64,000 nucleotides of DNA, taken from contig OX344764.1 of assembly GCA_947034895.1 (NCBI GenBank), positions 61,795,348 through 61,859,347 of the forward strand, in the 5' to 3' direction. The DNA comes from Rhytidiadelphus loreus (Eukaryota; Streptophyta; Bryopsida; Hypnales; Hylocomiaceae). The notes under the pieces were generated by a model. The model did not search any database. It saw only the letters and a list, made by a program, of their open reading frames with translations, and was not told where the DNA came from. Of this stretch, positions 12,010-25,500 are shown in pieces. Within the stretch, counting starts at the first letter, position 1. Each line of letters begins with the position of its first letter. The translations under genes were made by a program, and so were the position numbers.

Positions 12010-12840
12010 TGATCGTTGGGGATGAATGGGGCCTTCTTTAGAATTGGGGAAGCCTGCAGTACTTTGTTAAGTTAAGTTATGGCAATCGAAGGCGCTGAGA
12101 GAGCTTCCTCCTTGTACGTTCCTCGTGAAGGGGTGTCACGAGCTCAGGATTGGATTCCGCTCTCTGGGTTGGGAACAAATAGAATACCTTATTAGAGATG
12201 TTGGACAAAAAGTCCATCCCTCACTTGGACCTTTCCCACATATGGTAGTCAATTCTTCATCAAATTTAAAATTAATTATATGTCCTCGATTGTTGTGCAT
12301 GAATGGGGTCTTCTCTAGAATTTGGGTAGCTTGCAGTACCTGAGTTAAGTTATGGCACTTTGGAGACAATCAAAGGCGTTGAGAGAGAGTTTCTTCCTTG
12401 TACGTTCCTTGTAAAGGGGTGTTGGGAAATGAGGATTGGATTCCATTCACTGGATTGGGGACAAATAGAATAGAGATGTGGACAAAAAGTCCATTCCTCA
12501 CTTGGACCTTTCCCACATATGGTAGTCAATTCTTCACCAAATTTAAAATTAATTATACGTCCTGGATTGTTGTGCATGAATGGGGCCTTCTCTAGAATTG
12601 GGGTAGCTTGCAGTACTGACTTAAGTTATGGCACTTTGGAGACAATCGAAGGCGTTGAGAGAGCTTCTTCCTTGTACATTCCTTGTAAAGGGGTGTTGGA
12701 AAATGAAGATTAGAATCCATTCACTAGATTGGAGACAAATAGAATAGAGATGTGGACAAAAAGTCTTATTCCTCACTTGGACCCTTTCTACATAGTCAAT
12801 TCTTCATGAAATTTAAAACTAATCTTATGTCTTGAAAGCT
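12010..12840. repeat. ~280-bp tandem repeat upstream of the sulfurtransferase gene
   Basis: Landmark cttgtacgtt recurs at 12111 and 12397, and as cttgtacatt at 12671, periods of 286 and 274 bp. Each unit also carries gaatggggccttct, gcttgcagtact and cctcacttggacc phrases. The first unit begins only ~50 bp upstream of the sulfurtransferase ATG (11961), so the amplified segment includes that gene's 5' UTR or promoter. Copies decay with distance from the gene. Confidence 0.8.
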
Positions 12841-15800
12841 AAGAAGAAAGGGGTCATTAAATTTGAAGCATATATAAGCAACTACCCTACCACCCTTTGA
12901 ATCCCCGCCAAACACAATTTTGCACTTATAATTCCCAAGGATTGTGGCATATTCATCAACATCCAACAACATGATTTTGGCTCTAGATTGCTCTTTAGAA
13001 CTTGAAAGTGTCCCAAATCAAGTAAGCATCTTGTAGATTGAGAATGGATTATATTAGTTTTAAATTGGTGGTAGATTGGTGGTGGATTTTAAACAAAATT
13101 TGGTGCCATCTAATCGTGATTTCAATTTATTATTTCTAAATTTTCTTCTTATTGCTTCTCTTTGTTTGATAGGTCTCAAAATTTAATACCTTTTGTTTTT
13201 CTTTCATAGATTTTAGAATATGTAGTTTTCATATTTAGTGGTAAAATTTAGTGAAGTATTGACTATATGGGGAAGTATCTCAATGAAGAATGAATCTTTT
13301 TGTCTTTGACTCTATTTGAATGTTTTAAGGGAGATCATCACATGCATGAGCTTCACAATAAGGTTAAGAATGGATAAATAGAAAATTTGAGGTGTTTTCA
13401 CCTTATTGTCTTAGATTAAAGGGGAGGAGGCTATGCATTGACAAAAGCTAAATCATCTATGATAACTCATCAACATAACGTGCAAAGAGGTATATACATA
13501 GCAAATTGCTATGGAATGCATTTATTTCACCATAATTTTAAAACCTTACATCTTTTTTTACTATGCTCAAGTTCAAAAGAAAAATATATATTGGTTCTCT
13601 GAGAAAACACTTTGCGTTCAATTTTTTGCACCCTACTATGCATCTTCCAGTTTTCACATTCAGTTTCAAAGGAGTGCACCTATATCTAACACTAGTAGCA
13701 ACTAAGCATACTTTCTATTATAAAATAAAAATTATTATTTTTAGATCTTATTGGCAAATGAAAGAGGATTCTATCGCACTTTAGCACACATTATTTGGAC
13801 ATAGTATGCATAAGTTATGAAATAGAAAAGTATTATTTGTAGGTGTAGAAAAAAATCAACATTGGGCTCTTCTAGTTTGATTGTTTACTTCTTGTATAAT
13901 CAATATCCAATTTTTAGTATCAATATCTAGGTTTTAGTAATGATTTTTGATCAAAATATAGGTGTTGCATTTTAGGTAGTGATTATGGGTGCACGTATCT
14001 TGCTTTTGAGGATTTTGAGCAAGACATTACTCACTACCAAAAAAATTAGTAGCCAAAGGTATTTATTGAGTACTAGATCCTTTAAATTTGGCTTTGAAAA
14101 GTAAGGCATTACTATTTGGATAGACCTCTCTTATTCTATCGTAGCACCTTGTTTTGCTAGTTTTATGTAGTATAGAAAGTGATATTCATTGGAGTGATGA
14201 AGCTATTTGCATTCATAAGATGAGATTAACCCCTAAACATTAGAGACTACATTTTCACCAAAACTGCTCCAAAACTGTCATTTCTAGGACAAGTACCAAA
14301 AAAAAAATTTATTTCTTTTTTAGAAACATGTAATCATATGATCTTGTAGTACATTGGTTTGAGAAGATGCAGAAAAAATTTCAAAAGTTTCCGCAATGTA
14401 GATTGCAAGACATTAGCATTTGAAGTAACAAAAATCCTTTTTTTGGCCTTGTGAAAATTAATATGGGCAACTGCACTTCACAAGGTCACATTTGTATGAA
14501 AAAATGTCCAAAATGGTTGTTACTCTTTGGATTCCTTCTTCAAGGCAAGTTGGCTACATGCTTGAAAATTTTCAGATCATTTGAAATTGGACAACATATA
14601 GGAAAAAAATAGTAAGTAGAAAGAAGTAGAGAATGTTTAAAAATACTAAATTGTTAACAATTTATTTATGAAATTGAAAAATGCCAATCTAGTGGTTGCA
14701 ATGTTGCAATAAAAAATATACACCTAATGTGTTTATTTTTTTCCAAAAATATTTAAAATTGAGTTAAATAAAAGACTTCAAAGTTTATTTTAGAGTATAA
14801 GATTTCATAACTACCAACAAACTAACCCAAACTAAAATTCCTCATAACTTTCATCTCATTAATCAAAATGGAATGATTCTAAGTTTACCACATATCTATA
14901 AAATATAAATCTAGAGAATGAATTTAGAACTTTTATTTATTTTTCAAATGATTTTCAAAGAATTTTTTTTTCCTGCTTGGGTTGCCCACCAAACACTAAA
15001 AATTACATATCATGCAATAACTTTTGAACCATGTAGTCAAAAGTTATGAAAATTGTTGGGCCTTGAAGTTACTCTTTGGACTCATATTGTGTGAAAATTT
15101 CAAAGAAAAAAAATAAAAATTCCATTTGTAGTGAGCTGCCCAAAATCCCTATGTTGACAAAAAACAGTATTTGATCCTTTAGGATTAAATATATTAAAAT
15201 TTGGACGAGATTTCATTTTCATCCAAAAATATTTACATTCATCTCAAAAAATTTAGCAATTTCATCTATTACGATAGAAGGATATATTTTTAAATTTTCC
15301 CTCAAAACAATGCTTTACATTTGAATGAAGTTTTGATAAAAAATAAATACTACCTCATAATCATCATTTCCTATCAATAGTATAGACACTCTAAATTGTC
15401 ACTTTTGTTAAAGAACATAGGTTTAATTATAAGACTAAACAATTTTTTGAATGATGTTATTGGCAAATTATAGGCTATTTCAACACACCAAAGAATGCAT
15501 CATTTCTATACCACATGCAAGAGTCTCAAAGGATTAAATTTGTTAATAGATTTTCTTAAATTGCTTATTTGACAATAAATACATATTGTCTAAGTACCAA
15601 GCCAGCCTACTTCACCCTTAAACTATTAGTATTTGGTGTGAAATCATCTTCTCTTCCTAATGGAAAACCAAGCGGAAAACCCTTGCAACGTGTTTCTTTA
15701 ACACACTTGTGTCCAAAAAAAAGAAAAAAACAAACTATTAGTATTTGCATTCAAGATGAATTTTGTGAAAGTTAACTGTCTTTCAATATGTAGAATTTAC

Positions 15801-18800
15801 ATAGACATATCTCATTTCTTATAAATAATGTGTTTTCATAATATTTCTTTTATTCCATAAGACTTAGTATTTGAATAATCATGGTAGAAATAGGAAAGTG
15901 TAAATAATATAAAACAAATTATAGAAATTAAAGTTTAGAATCTCATATACTTCCTTCCACAAAAAATGTTACTTCAAATCTAGTCTAAAAATTGTAAGAA
16001 AAAACTTCTAAATTATTTTAAATATACCAATAATTTTTGTGTCAATTATTATATCTACTTTGTGGGAATGCCAAACTTAAATTTAGTATTTTTGTTACCA
16101 ATTGTCCAATTTTTTTCCAATTAGTCTCGTAGTTAGTCCACCAATTGGAATAACTTTATGTTCATAAAACCAATTCTCATCCAAATTTGAAACATAATTA
16201 TATTATAATCACCATCTTTACTACCAACACACAACATTATAGAGTCATGTACTTGAAATCACCATCTTGTTATAAAGTCATGTACTTGAAACACTTAAGA
16301 TGAAACCAAGATGATTGAATTTGTCATGCTTTTTATGTGGTTGTAATCTTTCTTTGCAATTGGCCCACAATGAATGCATGCCAATTTTTGTTTAGATTCA
16401 TTAGTAGAAAAGATGGTCAATTGTAACCTATGAAAAAATGACTAGTTATTAATTGAAAAATTAGTAAATAGTGACCATCAATTACTAAAATGGTGCCAAA
16501 GCAAAGGTGTTGTGCATTGCAATCATTGATCAAAAGTTCAAATGACTAGTGGATAATGCCCATATGAGACCAACCACAAGAACTAGTTTCATCTACGGTT
16601 CAATTTGTATTCTATGCCCTTGTCATTAATGTGGATTGCACCAAGTCATACTTCGATTGTCCATTCATAAACTCAACACAATAGTTGACTATGAAAGAAG
16701 TGAGGAATGATTGCCATTGGAACAAAGTAGAAATCAAAGTAAAATGATTTCCATCTTGGCATGTCTAACTAGGACTTGTTGTAGTTTAGTCATTTTGTGA
16801 ATGACTACTTGGAATCTATTTTAGTCATATCACTAGTAGAAATGAGGGTATGTAATAACTAGTGAAACAATGACATGGTCTCAAAAACAACTAAATAGTG
16901 ACTACTAGATGAAAGAGGATGAGGCTAAGAACATGAAGTTCTTTGTCAACGATTTACCATATGTTGTCTGTCACCATTGGTGATGTAGACTACACATAGT
17001 CATATTGTAGTTGTTAAATAATGACTTTATGAAATCAATGACTTATGAATAATTGTCTTATAACAACCATTGGGACAACGTGGAAATTTTTGTTAGCTAG
17101 GATATTTGTAATTCTAACTTGACATATATGATGAGAATTCATTGTGGTGTAGTTTTTGTGCAGTCGTTGTTTGCTAATCACTGCAATCATAATGCAATCA
17201 TTGTTTGCCAATCTTTGTAGTCATAATGCAATCATTTTTTAGTCATGCTAGTTAGTTGTAGAACCAATCATATACCATTGAGTTTAGTGGCAAGTTCTAA
17301 TTGCATCTTGGCAATAAATAGACAGTTCAAATTGCATTTTTCTTGGGTAGTAAACCCTAGACTACATTTCAATTTAGTTGTCTTTTCACTTTTGTGGTGG
17401 TTGGCATGTGCCATGTCATGATTGCATCTCATTGATTAATTATTGATTATAGATTGATTGAATTTCATTGATTATCTACATCTCATAATGTAGCCATAGA
17501 ATATATGTGTTGGTTGTGATGAGACAACCATATTACCATACATAGGTTGCAATTGTAGCTAGTGAAGACGATCAATGAAAATTTGACCTCTCTCATTCAT
17601 AGTTAGGATTTAGGTTAGCCACCACTTTCAATTCTAAATGCAACTTCTTCTTTTTACTTCTTGCTCATCAATTTCTTCTCATTTTCTCCTCTTGTTTTTG
17701 CGTCAAGATTTCTAAGTGAAGGTTTATGTCAACATGTACCGTTGCTTCTTGAGTGCAACAATTTACATTCACGTGAGTGCTTTTTATTGTTTTTTGTCTT
17801 TTGTTTTTTGCCTTACTTGTTTGTTGTTTATAACTATAGAAACAAAGAATGCACCTATTGGACCAATAATTGGTGACTACTTTGGTCATGGGGGTTGCAA
17901 CCTTCCATGGTTAATCCTTAAAGGAGGTTGTGAACGTTTTTTGTTTGTCATATAAATAAAAATTGTAGCACACAAAAGATCAAGTGCCACAATCAACATC
18001 AAATATGCAATCAAAATTGAACAAGAATGCACATACACAAAGTCAAGCAACTCTCAATTCACAAAAGGAGAATCAAAGAGTGTAAGTGTGAGAGAAGAGG
18101 TGAAGACTTAGTAAATGATAAACCATCATCTCTAGGCAAAGCAAAATCTACAAATTTCTCTAAAAACACTCACAATTGAAAACTTGACAATGTCAAGTCA
18201 GGGAGCTCTTTCTACCTAAACACTCAAATCTTAAGATGGATGAATTCTAAAATTTGGATGAAGTTCATCCCAAACTACAATGAAATCTTATAGGAGTCCA
18301 TCTAACATTGTGGAATAATCCTTTGAAAGACCACACCTAAGTTTGTAGGATGGAAGAAATTAAGGAAATATTTGTTCATCCAATTTTTTTTAGAAGTTGC
18401 TTAAGTACATTTTTAGTGAATAGTATTATAAATTCCTTTATTATGGTACTATTGATTTTTTTAAAGAAGAAGATGCTCAATCCACGAATCACCCTTGTAG
18501 TGTATTTTAGCCATTTCCTTGCTATTTATTCTTGATGTGAATTTTAGCCATAAAAATGATATTCTTTGAATGAGTCCAACGAGTGAAATAAAGTATATCA
18601 AGTGCAGTTTCTACTCAAATTGAAAAAATTGAAAAATTGAAAAATTTCAATATTTTATAGCAATACAAAATTTGATCTAATAATCATGGTTTGTCGATTG
18701 TCTAATTTTAAAGTGATACTTATAATTTTAAAGTGATACGGTAATGAAAATTTTAGATTTTTTTAGTATATTTAAAATATGATATGAATTTTCTTCACTT

Positions 18801-18950
18801 TTCTTGTTAAGAAATTCATGGTAATTTAAAAATTTTCCCAAAAAAATTTGAAAATTTTATGACTTTGTATTGGACATATGACTTTATCTTTGAAAAATGA
18901 ACATAAATTTTTTCATTCATAGCTGGTTGCAAAATGGCAGCAAACAAAAG
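12841..18950. other. Long AT-rich intergenic region
   Basis: Six kilobases without a convincing gene. Scattered phrases such as agtcattatg and aatcattg recur between 16400 and 17300 and suggest old transposon debris. Half-ends like cactagtagaaat (16832) are present but no matching partner was found. No retrotransposon domains are visible in any frame. Confidence 0.6.
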
Positions 18951-19571
18951 CAAACAAAGTGATGCACAGTGAAGCTTGACTATGGGCCCGTCCTTTCAGG
19001 GTTAATTTCAGTTCAGAAATCTGTAAAATAAAATCACCTTTTGGCGAAGAAACTGACTCATCGAAACTGAGCAGCAGGGAGTTTCGTCCGAAAATACGGC
19101 GGAAGGAGTTTCAAACGAGGCCGGTGCTGCTGCAGGACCATTTCTGTGGATCTCAGTCCCAACAGCAGCAGCCGCCCGGTAATTCGACCCCGCCAGATTA
19201 GCAGAATGGGCCAGAGAGCCTGCCTACCACCTCCGTCACGAAGCTAACGGGCGTGACTGCCGAGCGTCTCGTGTGAAGAGGGCCCTTGGAAATGTTCGTG
19301 GCTGCCGAAGCCACCAGCGACCGCCAGGCTGAAGAAGAGTCCCGTTCCGCCCAGACTTTTTCAAAGCCAAAGCGAAAAAACTCCCGTTACCTGTTCCATT
19401 TTCGTAATTCCCGGTGTTTCCACGAATTTTTCAAGCTTCTTGCGTGCTCGTTTGGTGTCGATATGGAGAAGTGTCGAGGTGCGCGGCAGCGGTGGTAGGC
19501 ACGGCGACGACGACGACGGAGTACGATTCAGAGGAGATTGACGAAGCGGGTGGAGAGAGGCGTGATCGGCG

Positions 19572-22500
19572 ATGGCGCTCTCGGGCATGAGAGGGCTGTC
19601 TGTGTTCATTAGCGATGTGCGGAATTGTCAGAATAAGGAGCAGGAGCAAGGGCGGGTGGACAAGGAGCTCGCGAACATTCGGACGCGGTTCAAGAACGAG
19701 CGGGTAAGTGGAGGGACGGATTGCTGTGAATTGCGTATGTGAGGATGTGGCTACGGGGAGTGATGGTGATGGAAGTGATTAGGAATTAATTTGGAGTCAG
19801 TGAGAAGCTTGCTAGTTTGGACTACGGAACCCTAGGTGGATTGCGAAGCATTGCATGAATCGCTGCGTGGACATGCAAGAGTTTTGAATTGGAGCGGTGA
19901 TTTGGAAGGTTCACGACGACTTCTTCTGCTTTTTAATGATTGGTTAATTATGGATAATGAAGCCGCGGGAATAGTTGGAAAATGGATTATCTGTTGTTAT
20001 TTAATTCTTACAGCTGACACATGACATAATCGTCTTTTAAATGTCAAGCTCAAGAATCTGTATTTAAGAATCTGTATTTAAGAATCTGTAATTAAGAATC
20101 TGTAATTACGAAGCTGTAATTAGGAAGCTTTATTCTCTCAATTCTTCTTCCTCGCTTTTGTCGTTTCTTTTGCATGTCGTATGCTCATGCTTTGATCGTC
20201 TCGTGCTATTCGGACGTTGATAATTATTATTATGGTCTGCTGAATCGGCAAAATATTGAATATATTCTCATCACTTATAAGAGCCGGAACCTTTGCATTG
20301 GTCTTTATTATAGAGACTGGACCGTGGAGTAATATAGCTGCCAAGATTTTGCTCCTGTCTCGCGGCGGTCAGATAGACATAGATAGCTGCAGTGCAAACT
20401 CCTCAATCTTCCAGACAGTCTTTTTGATCTTCACTTTTGATGCAGAGTTTCCGGAGTTGAACCTAAATTAAGGGTGTCGGAGAGAATGTTTGCAGTGCAG
20501 CAATTGTCAGGGTTTTTTGGACCTAAAATCAAGGTTTTGACCATGACTTTGTTGATATCCGTGATTTCAGGGCTTATCTGTATACGAGAAGAAGAAATAT
20601 GTCTGGAAGATGCTGTACATTTATATGCTTGGCTATGATGTGGACTTCGGGCACATGGAAACAGTTGCACTTATTTCAGCTCCAAAATATGCAGAAAAGC
20701 AGGCACATACGCTTTCTCAAACTCTTCTGCAGCTCTTGTATGGTTCCTTGTGTTTAATTGTTCCATTCACTTTTGGCTTTGTTGATTTTCAGCTCTGCTT
20801 GCTTTCAACGGGACTACTTTGTCCCTGATCATGCCAGAGGCCGCACATTAATGAATTAACCGATCATTGACGTTCAGAGATTGTCAATCGTTGCGAATAA
20901 GCTAAGATATCATTTAATGAGAGGATGGTGATACAATCAGGTTGGCTATATTGTGACGTCATGCCTGCTCAACGAAAATCACGATTTTCTGCGATTGGTC
21001 ATCAACACGGTCCGCAATGACATCATCGGTCGAAATGAGACCTTTCAATGTCTCGCCTTAACAATGGTACATCTTCCTGCATCACTTAACCAAGATCTCG
21101 TCATTGCTTTCATTAGGGAATTGCTTTCCTCATTGTTCTCCATATTTTTGCTGTCTTATTGTGAAGATTAATATGCACACCCGTGTATATTTTCCTTAGT
21201 TTGGTTATTATGCTTAATTTGCAGTTCTTTCTAAGTGCTTCTTAAAGATCACTAAGTATTGAATTTAGCTCACTGGAATTGTTGGATAAGTTAATTCTCT
21301 GCCTCAATCCTCAATTAGGATATAATGCTGTATTTGATATTTTAACTTGGCGGTTCGCCTATTTTCACTTCTTACTGGTTCTGACGTTCCTAGTTGCCCT
21401 TGACAATCATTTGACATTTGGTAATCAGGTGGGCAATGTTGGTGGTAGAGAATTTTCAGAATCTCTGGCTCCAGATGTGCAGAAGTTGCTGGTAAGAGCA
21501 TACTGTTCATGAAGTTCCTAACTGATTCTCCGCTCTCTTGTAGGTTAGGCCTGAGTTTTTCTGTGGTATTTGGTGGTTTACTTTGACAACGCAACATCAT
21601 ATATTATCTGTTTTATACTCATGCATGAAGCTTGTAACCCCTTAGGGACCTGGCGTTCAAATTTTGAACAATTCAAACGGGTCCGATACACACAGAAACT
21701 CATTTTTTCATCCATCCAATTGTTTTTAGATTCTTGTGTTTTTGTAGTTAGGATGTTCAAAACTCGTCTCTGCATATATTCTTTAGTGCATATTCTTTAG
21801 TGCATATACAAGTATGTTTCTCAATGCTATAATGGCCCTTCAAAACTGACTTCCAAAAGTAAGCAAGCTAAGAATCTTTTAAAGCCAGCGTAATTAGAGA
21901 TTAACACTTCAAACTTAAAAGGAATTCTTTTTGTGAACATTACTATCATTCAATCCACAATATATTTTAGAAGGAATTTTCAATTTTCAATTTCAAATTT
22001 TATTGGAAAATGCAAGTTAGTGCATTAGGAGATCCAACCATATGGATTGCAGTTTAAACTTTTGTATGAAGGCATCATTAGATTATTCTTAGTTACACTT
22101 TATAGTACATCTTCACATTTTTGGAAATGTGGACTCCACTTGGTCCTTAAGGGGTTTAACAGTTATAGTATTCGTTGTAGGGTGTAGCTTAGTAGTAAAT
22201 TTGTTGAGTTCAAATCGTTACATACTTTTATGCTTTGGACTTCTGAGGTTCTTTACTTAGCAAGTGTTAAAACCTCGACTGCCCAATGATGTGAGTGATT
22301 ACCTTGATTACCGTATAATTGATCTTTGCCTTAGAAAGACAATCGCGGCAAATTAAATTTGCTTTAAGATGTATAGAAATTTCATGCGATTTGTCGTTGA
22401 TTTAGAATATATGAAGACGGAATAGGAGTTCTTACAGACAGGTTATGGACAAATGGTGTTTTATTTAGTGTTTGGATTTGTGATGTTGCAGATTTCAAAC

Positions 22501-25500
22501 TCATGCAGACCTCTTGTGCGCAAAAAAGCTGCTCTATGTCTTCTTCGCCTTTTTCGGAAGAATCCCGATGTAGTCAATATTGATGGCTGGTAAGGGGCAG
22601 TCATTAGAACTTCTCAAGTCTCTGTTAGCTTCATACGGAAATAGATTGGGACATTGAATCTGCTTCATCAAACCATGAAGAAGTTCCTCATGATGCTTAG
22701 ACTGTAGAGATATCGGATGCCGTTTTCACTCGTCTCCTTTTCTGATACTGTGTAAAGATCTCTATTTCGTGGGCATCTATTGTCCTGGCGTGTTGACGTA
22801 ATTCATTGGGGTTCAACCAGGTCAGAACGGATGGTGCAATTACTGGACGAGCGGAATCTGGGTGTTCTGACAGCTGTCATGAGCTTGCTTGTGGCATTAG
22901 TAGCGAACTCTCCCGAGGCATATTGGAATTGTGTGCCCAAGTGTGTCCGTACATTGGAACGATTAACCAAGGGCCATGATATTCCGCAAGAATATACATA
23001 CTATGGTATCCCCTCCCCGTGGCTGCAGGTGTGTTTTCAAATTTCTCTTGGGTGATGCTTGTTTTGGACATCGGTGTCCTCAAACTTCTCGGTCATTTAA
23101 TTTCGCTGTAATGATTATACGGATTTTTATGATTTAGCAAGAGCTCGTTTTCTAGTGTTCATTCATCTATAGAAAAGAATTTATTGTTCCTTCTATTTCT
23201 ACATGATATTTTTTTGAGGTACATCTGCTGGGAATAATTTTTACAATTTTCATGAAATGATCCAACAGTGAAACTTACGAAGGCTTGGATATTCTTTGGG
23301 TGCTGGATGGAACAGGTCAAAACAATGCGGGTACTGCAATATTTTCCGGCAATTGATGATCCTAGCATCAGGAAAGCTTTGCTTGATGTAAGTGGATCAT
23401 ATTGAGTCTTTTGATTTTGTTCAGTTCCTCAAACTGCTTCTATAATATGTGTTTGTGAGCAGGTTCTCACCCAGCGTACTTTCATTGATTAAAAGTGACT
23501 TTGCGTTTTGAGTGAATTCCCTTATCATAGCATTTGGCAGTGGTCTTCTTATCAACCATAAGATGCATATCGATTCTTTTTTTGCAGGTTTTGCAAAGAA
23601 TATTGTTGGGAACGGATGTAGTAAAAAATGTTAACAAAAACAATGCATCTCATGCTGTCCTTTTTGAGGCACTTGCCCTGGTATTTCTCTTCATCCTGAA
23701 TATCTGAATCTCTAATTCTGAATATCTTGAGGATGATTGTTCCATTCTAAAGCGACTTCTTTAGCCTGTCCAGTTCCGTTTAGCACGCACTTATAATGTA
23801 TCGTTGGAAAGTTGATTGTAGCAGATTACTTTCATATTTGCGGATATGCTGTCAAGTGAGTTAGTGCTTATTATATTGTTTCGTTGTCTAGTGTTAAGCA
23901 GCAATTGTCCTATATATCATGGAGATTTTATTATAGGTCTTTTGAGTGATGATATTCGCTTTGCAGGTCATGCACTTGGATGCTGAAACGGAGATGATGT
24001 CTCAGTGCGTCGTGTTACTGGGAAAATTTATATCTGTCCGGGAGCCCAACATTCGTTATTTGGGTTTGGTTCGTGGTGGAATCCTTGCTTGCACTTTGTG
24101 TTTGTATTCAAGTGTCGAAATTATTACATCCTAGACATTTGGAGATAATCGCATGTTATACTTTGACAGATTTAAAAAAGATGACAAATTCAGTGGCTGA
24201 ATTTTGGTGCTTTTCATGTCTTTAGGAAAATATGACAAGAATGTTACTAGTAGCAGATGTAGCGGAAAGCATCAAGAAGCATCAATCGCAAATTATCACA
24301 TCGTTGAAAGACCCTGATATCAGGTAACGAAGTCTTACTCCATATCTTTAGCGACTGTTGAGGGGAAAACATACTAATCCTAAACCATTTTCAAATTGTG
24401 TAAGTTAACTGATAAGAATCTCATACTGTTTCCCTCTTGAGCGTACCGCTTGCAGACAAGGAAGTTGGCCCTTAACTTGTGTTCTTGATTTGGTTGTAGA
24501 ATGTAATGTTGGTATGTGGCTGTAGTGATTCTTGTGCCCTATATATGTTTCAGAAGCAAATGGCTCTTAAAAGTGTGTCATTATGTCTGCTCCCGAGTTT
24601 GAAGAACCTGATAGTCATGTCAAACTATGCAGCATTCGGAGGCGCTCTTTGGACTTGCTATATGGCATGTGTGATGTCACCAATGCGAAGGAAATTGTAG
24701 AAGAGCTCTTACAGGTCTCAGCCTTCAATACTGGATACTTTAGATTTTGAATGTTCTGTTCTTTTTTCATTTTCCTTTGATTTCTATATTTGATTTTCGG
24801 GTGAATATCTGAACTGTTTTTTATAATGCCCCTCCCCTTTTGTGGATCCTTTTACGCTGTATTGATCACAAAACATTTCATTCATGACAGTATTTGACAA
24901 CAGCTGATTTCGGAATTCGGGAAGAACTCGCATTGAAAGCTGCCATTCTGGCTGAGAAGTTTGCTCCAGATTTGTCGTGGTACTACTCTGCCTGGATTAC
25001 GAAACTCTTCTTGCAATGCCGCTCGTGTATTTGTATTACTTAGATTTTCAATCAGCGGGATCTATACTGTCGTATTGTCTGCTCCATATTGCCGCTCCAT
25101 GCTTACTATTGAGCAATCCATTTTGTAGCCTCGTATTACACATTACGGAGTAATAATATTGTAATTGGCGTCGCAGGTACGTGGATATTATACTGCAGCT
25201 TATTGAGAAGGCTGGTGAGTTTGTGAGTGATGATATTTGGTACCGAGTGGTCCAGTTTGTGACCAACAATGATGATCTACAGGTACTGATTACATTTACC
25301 AACATTCTGCTTACATATTTAATTGTGCAGTTCGTTTGGCGTAATAACTTCGGATAAAAATGTATGTGCACTCGAGTACGTTTTGGGGTTAATGCAGGGA
25401 ATCCACTTAACTCCAGTGAATTACCCTGCCTGAAAAATGCACCATGATTTTTGCTTTTGTATATTCATGTGTTCTATACTTTTTTTGTGTGGCAACAGGC

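Noticed and set aside
16832..17100. Possible CACTA element starting cactagtagaaat
   Set aside because: No convincing inverted partner or 3-bp duplication could be found; similarity at the far end is too weak.
22780..23055. Single continuous 91-codon frame as a separate gene
   Set aside because: Its middle part is AP-2 alpha exon 22821-23028; the extensions are intron.
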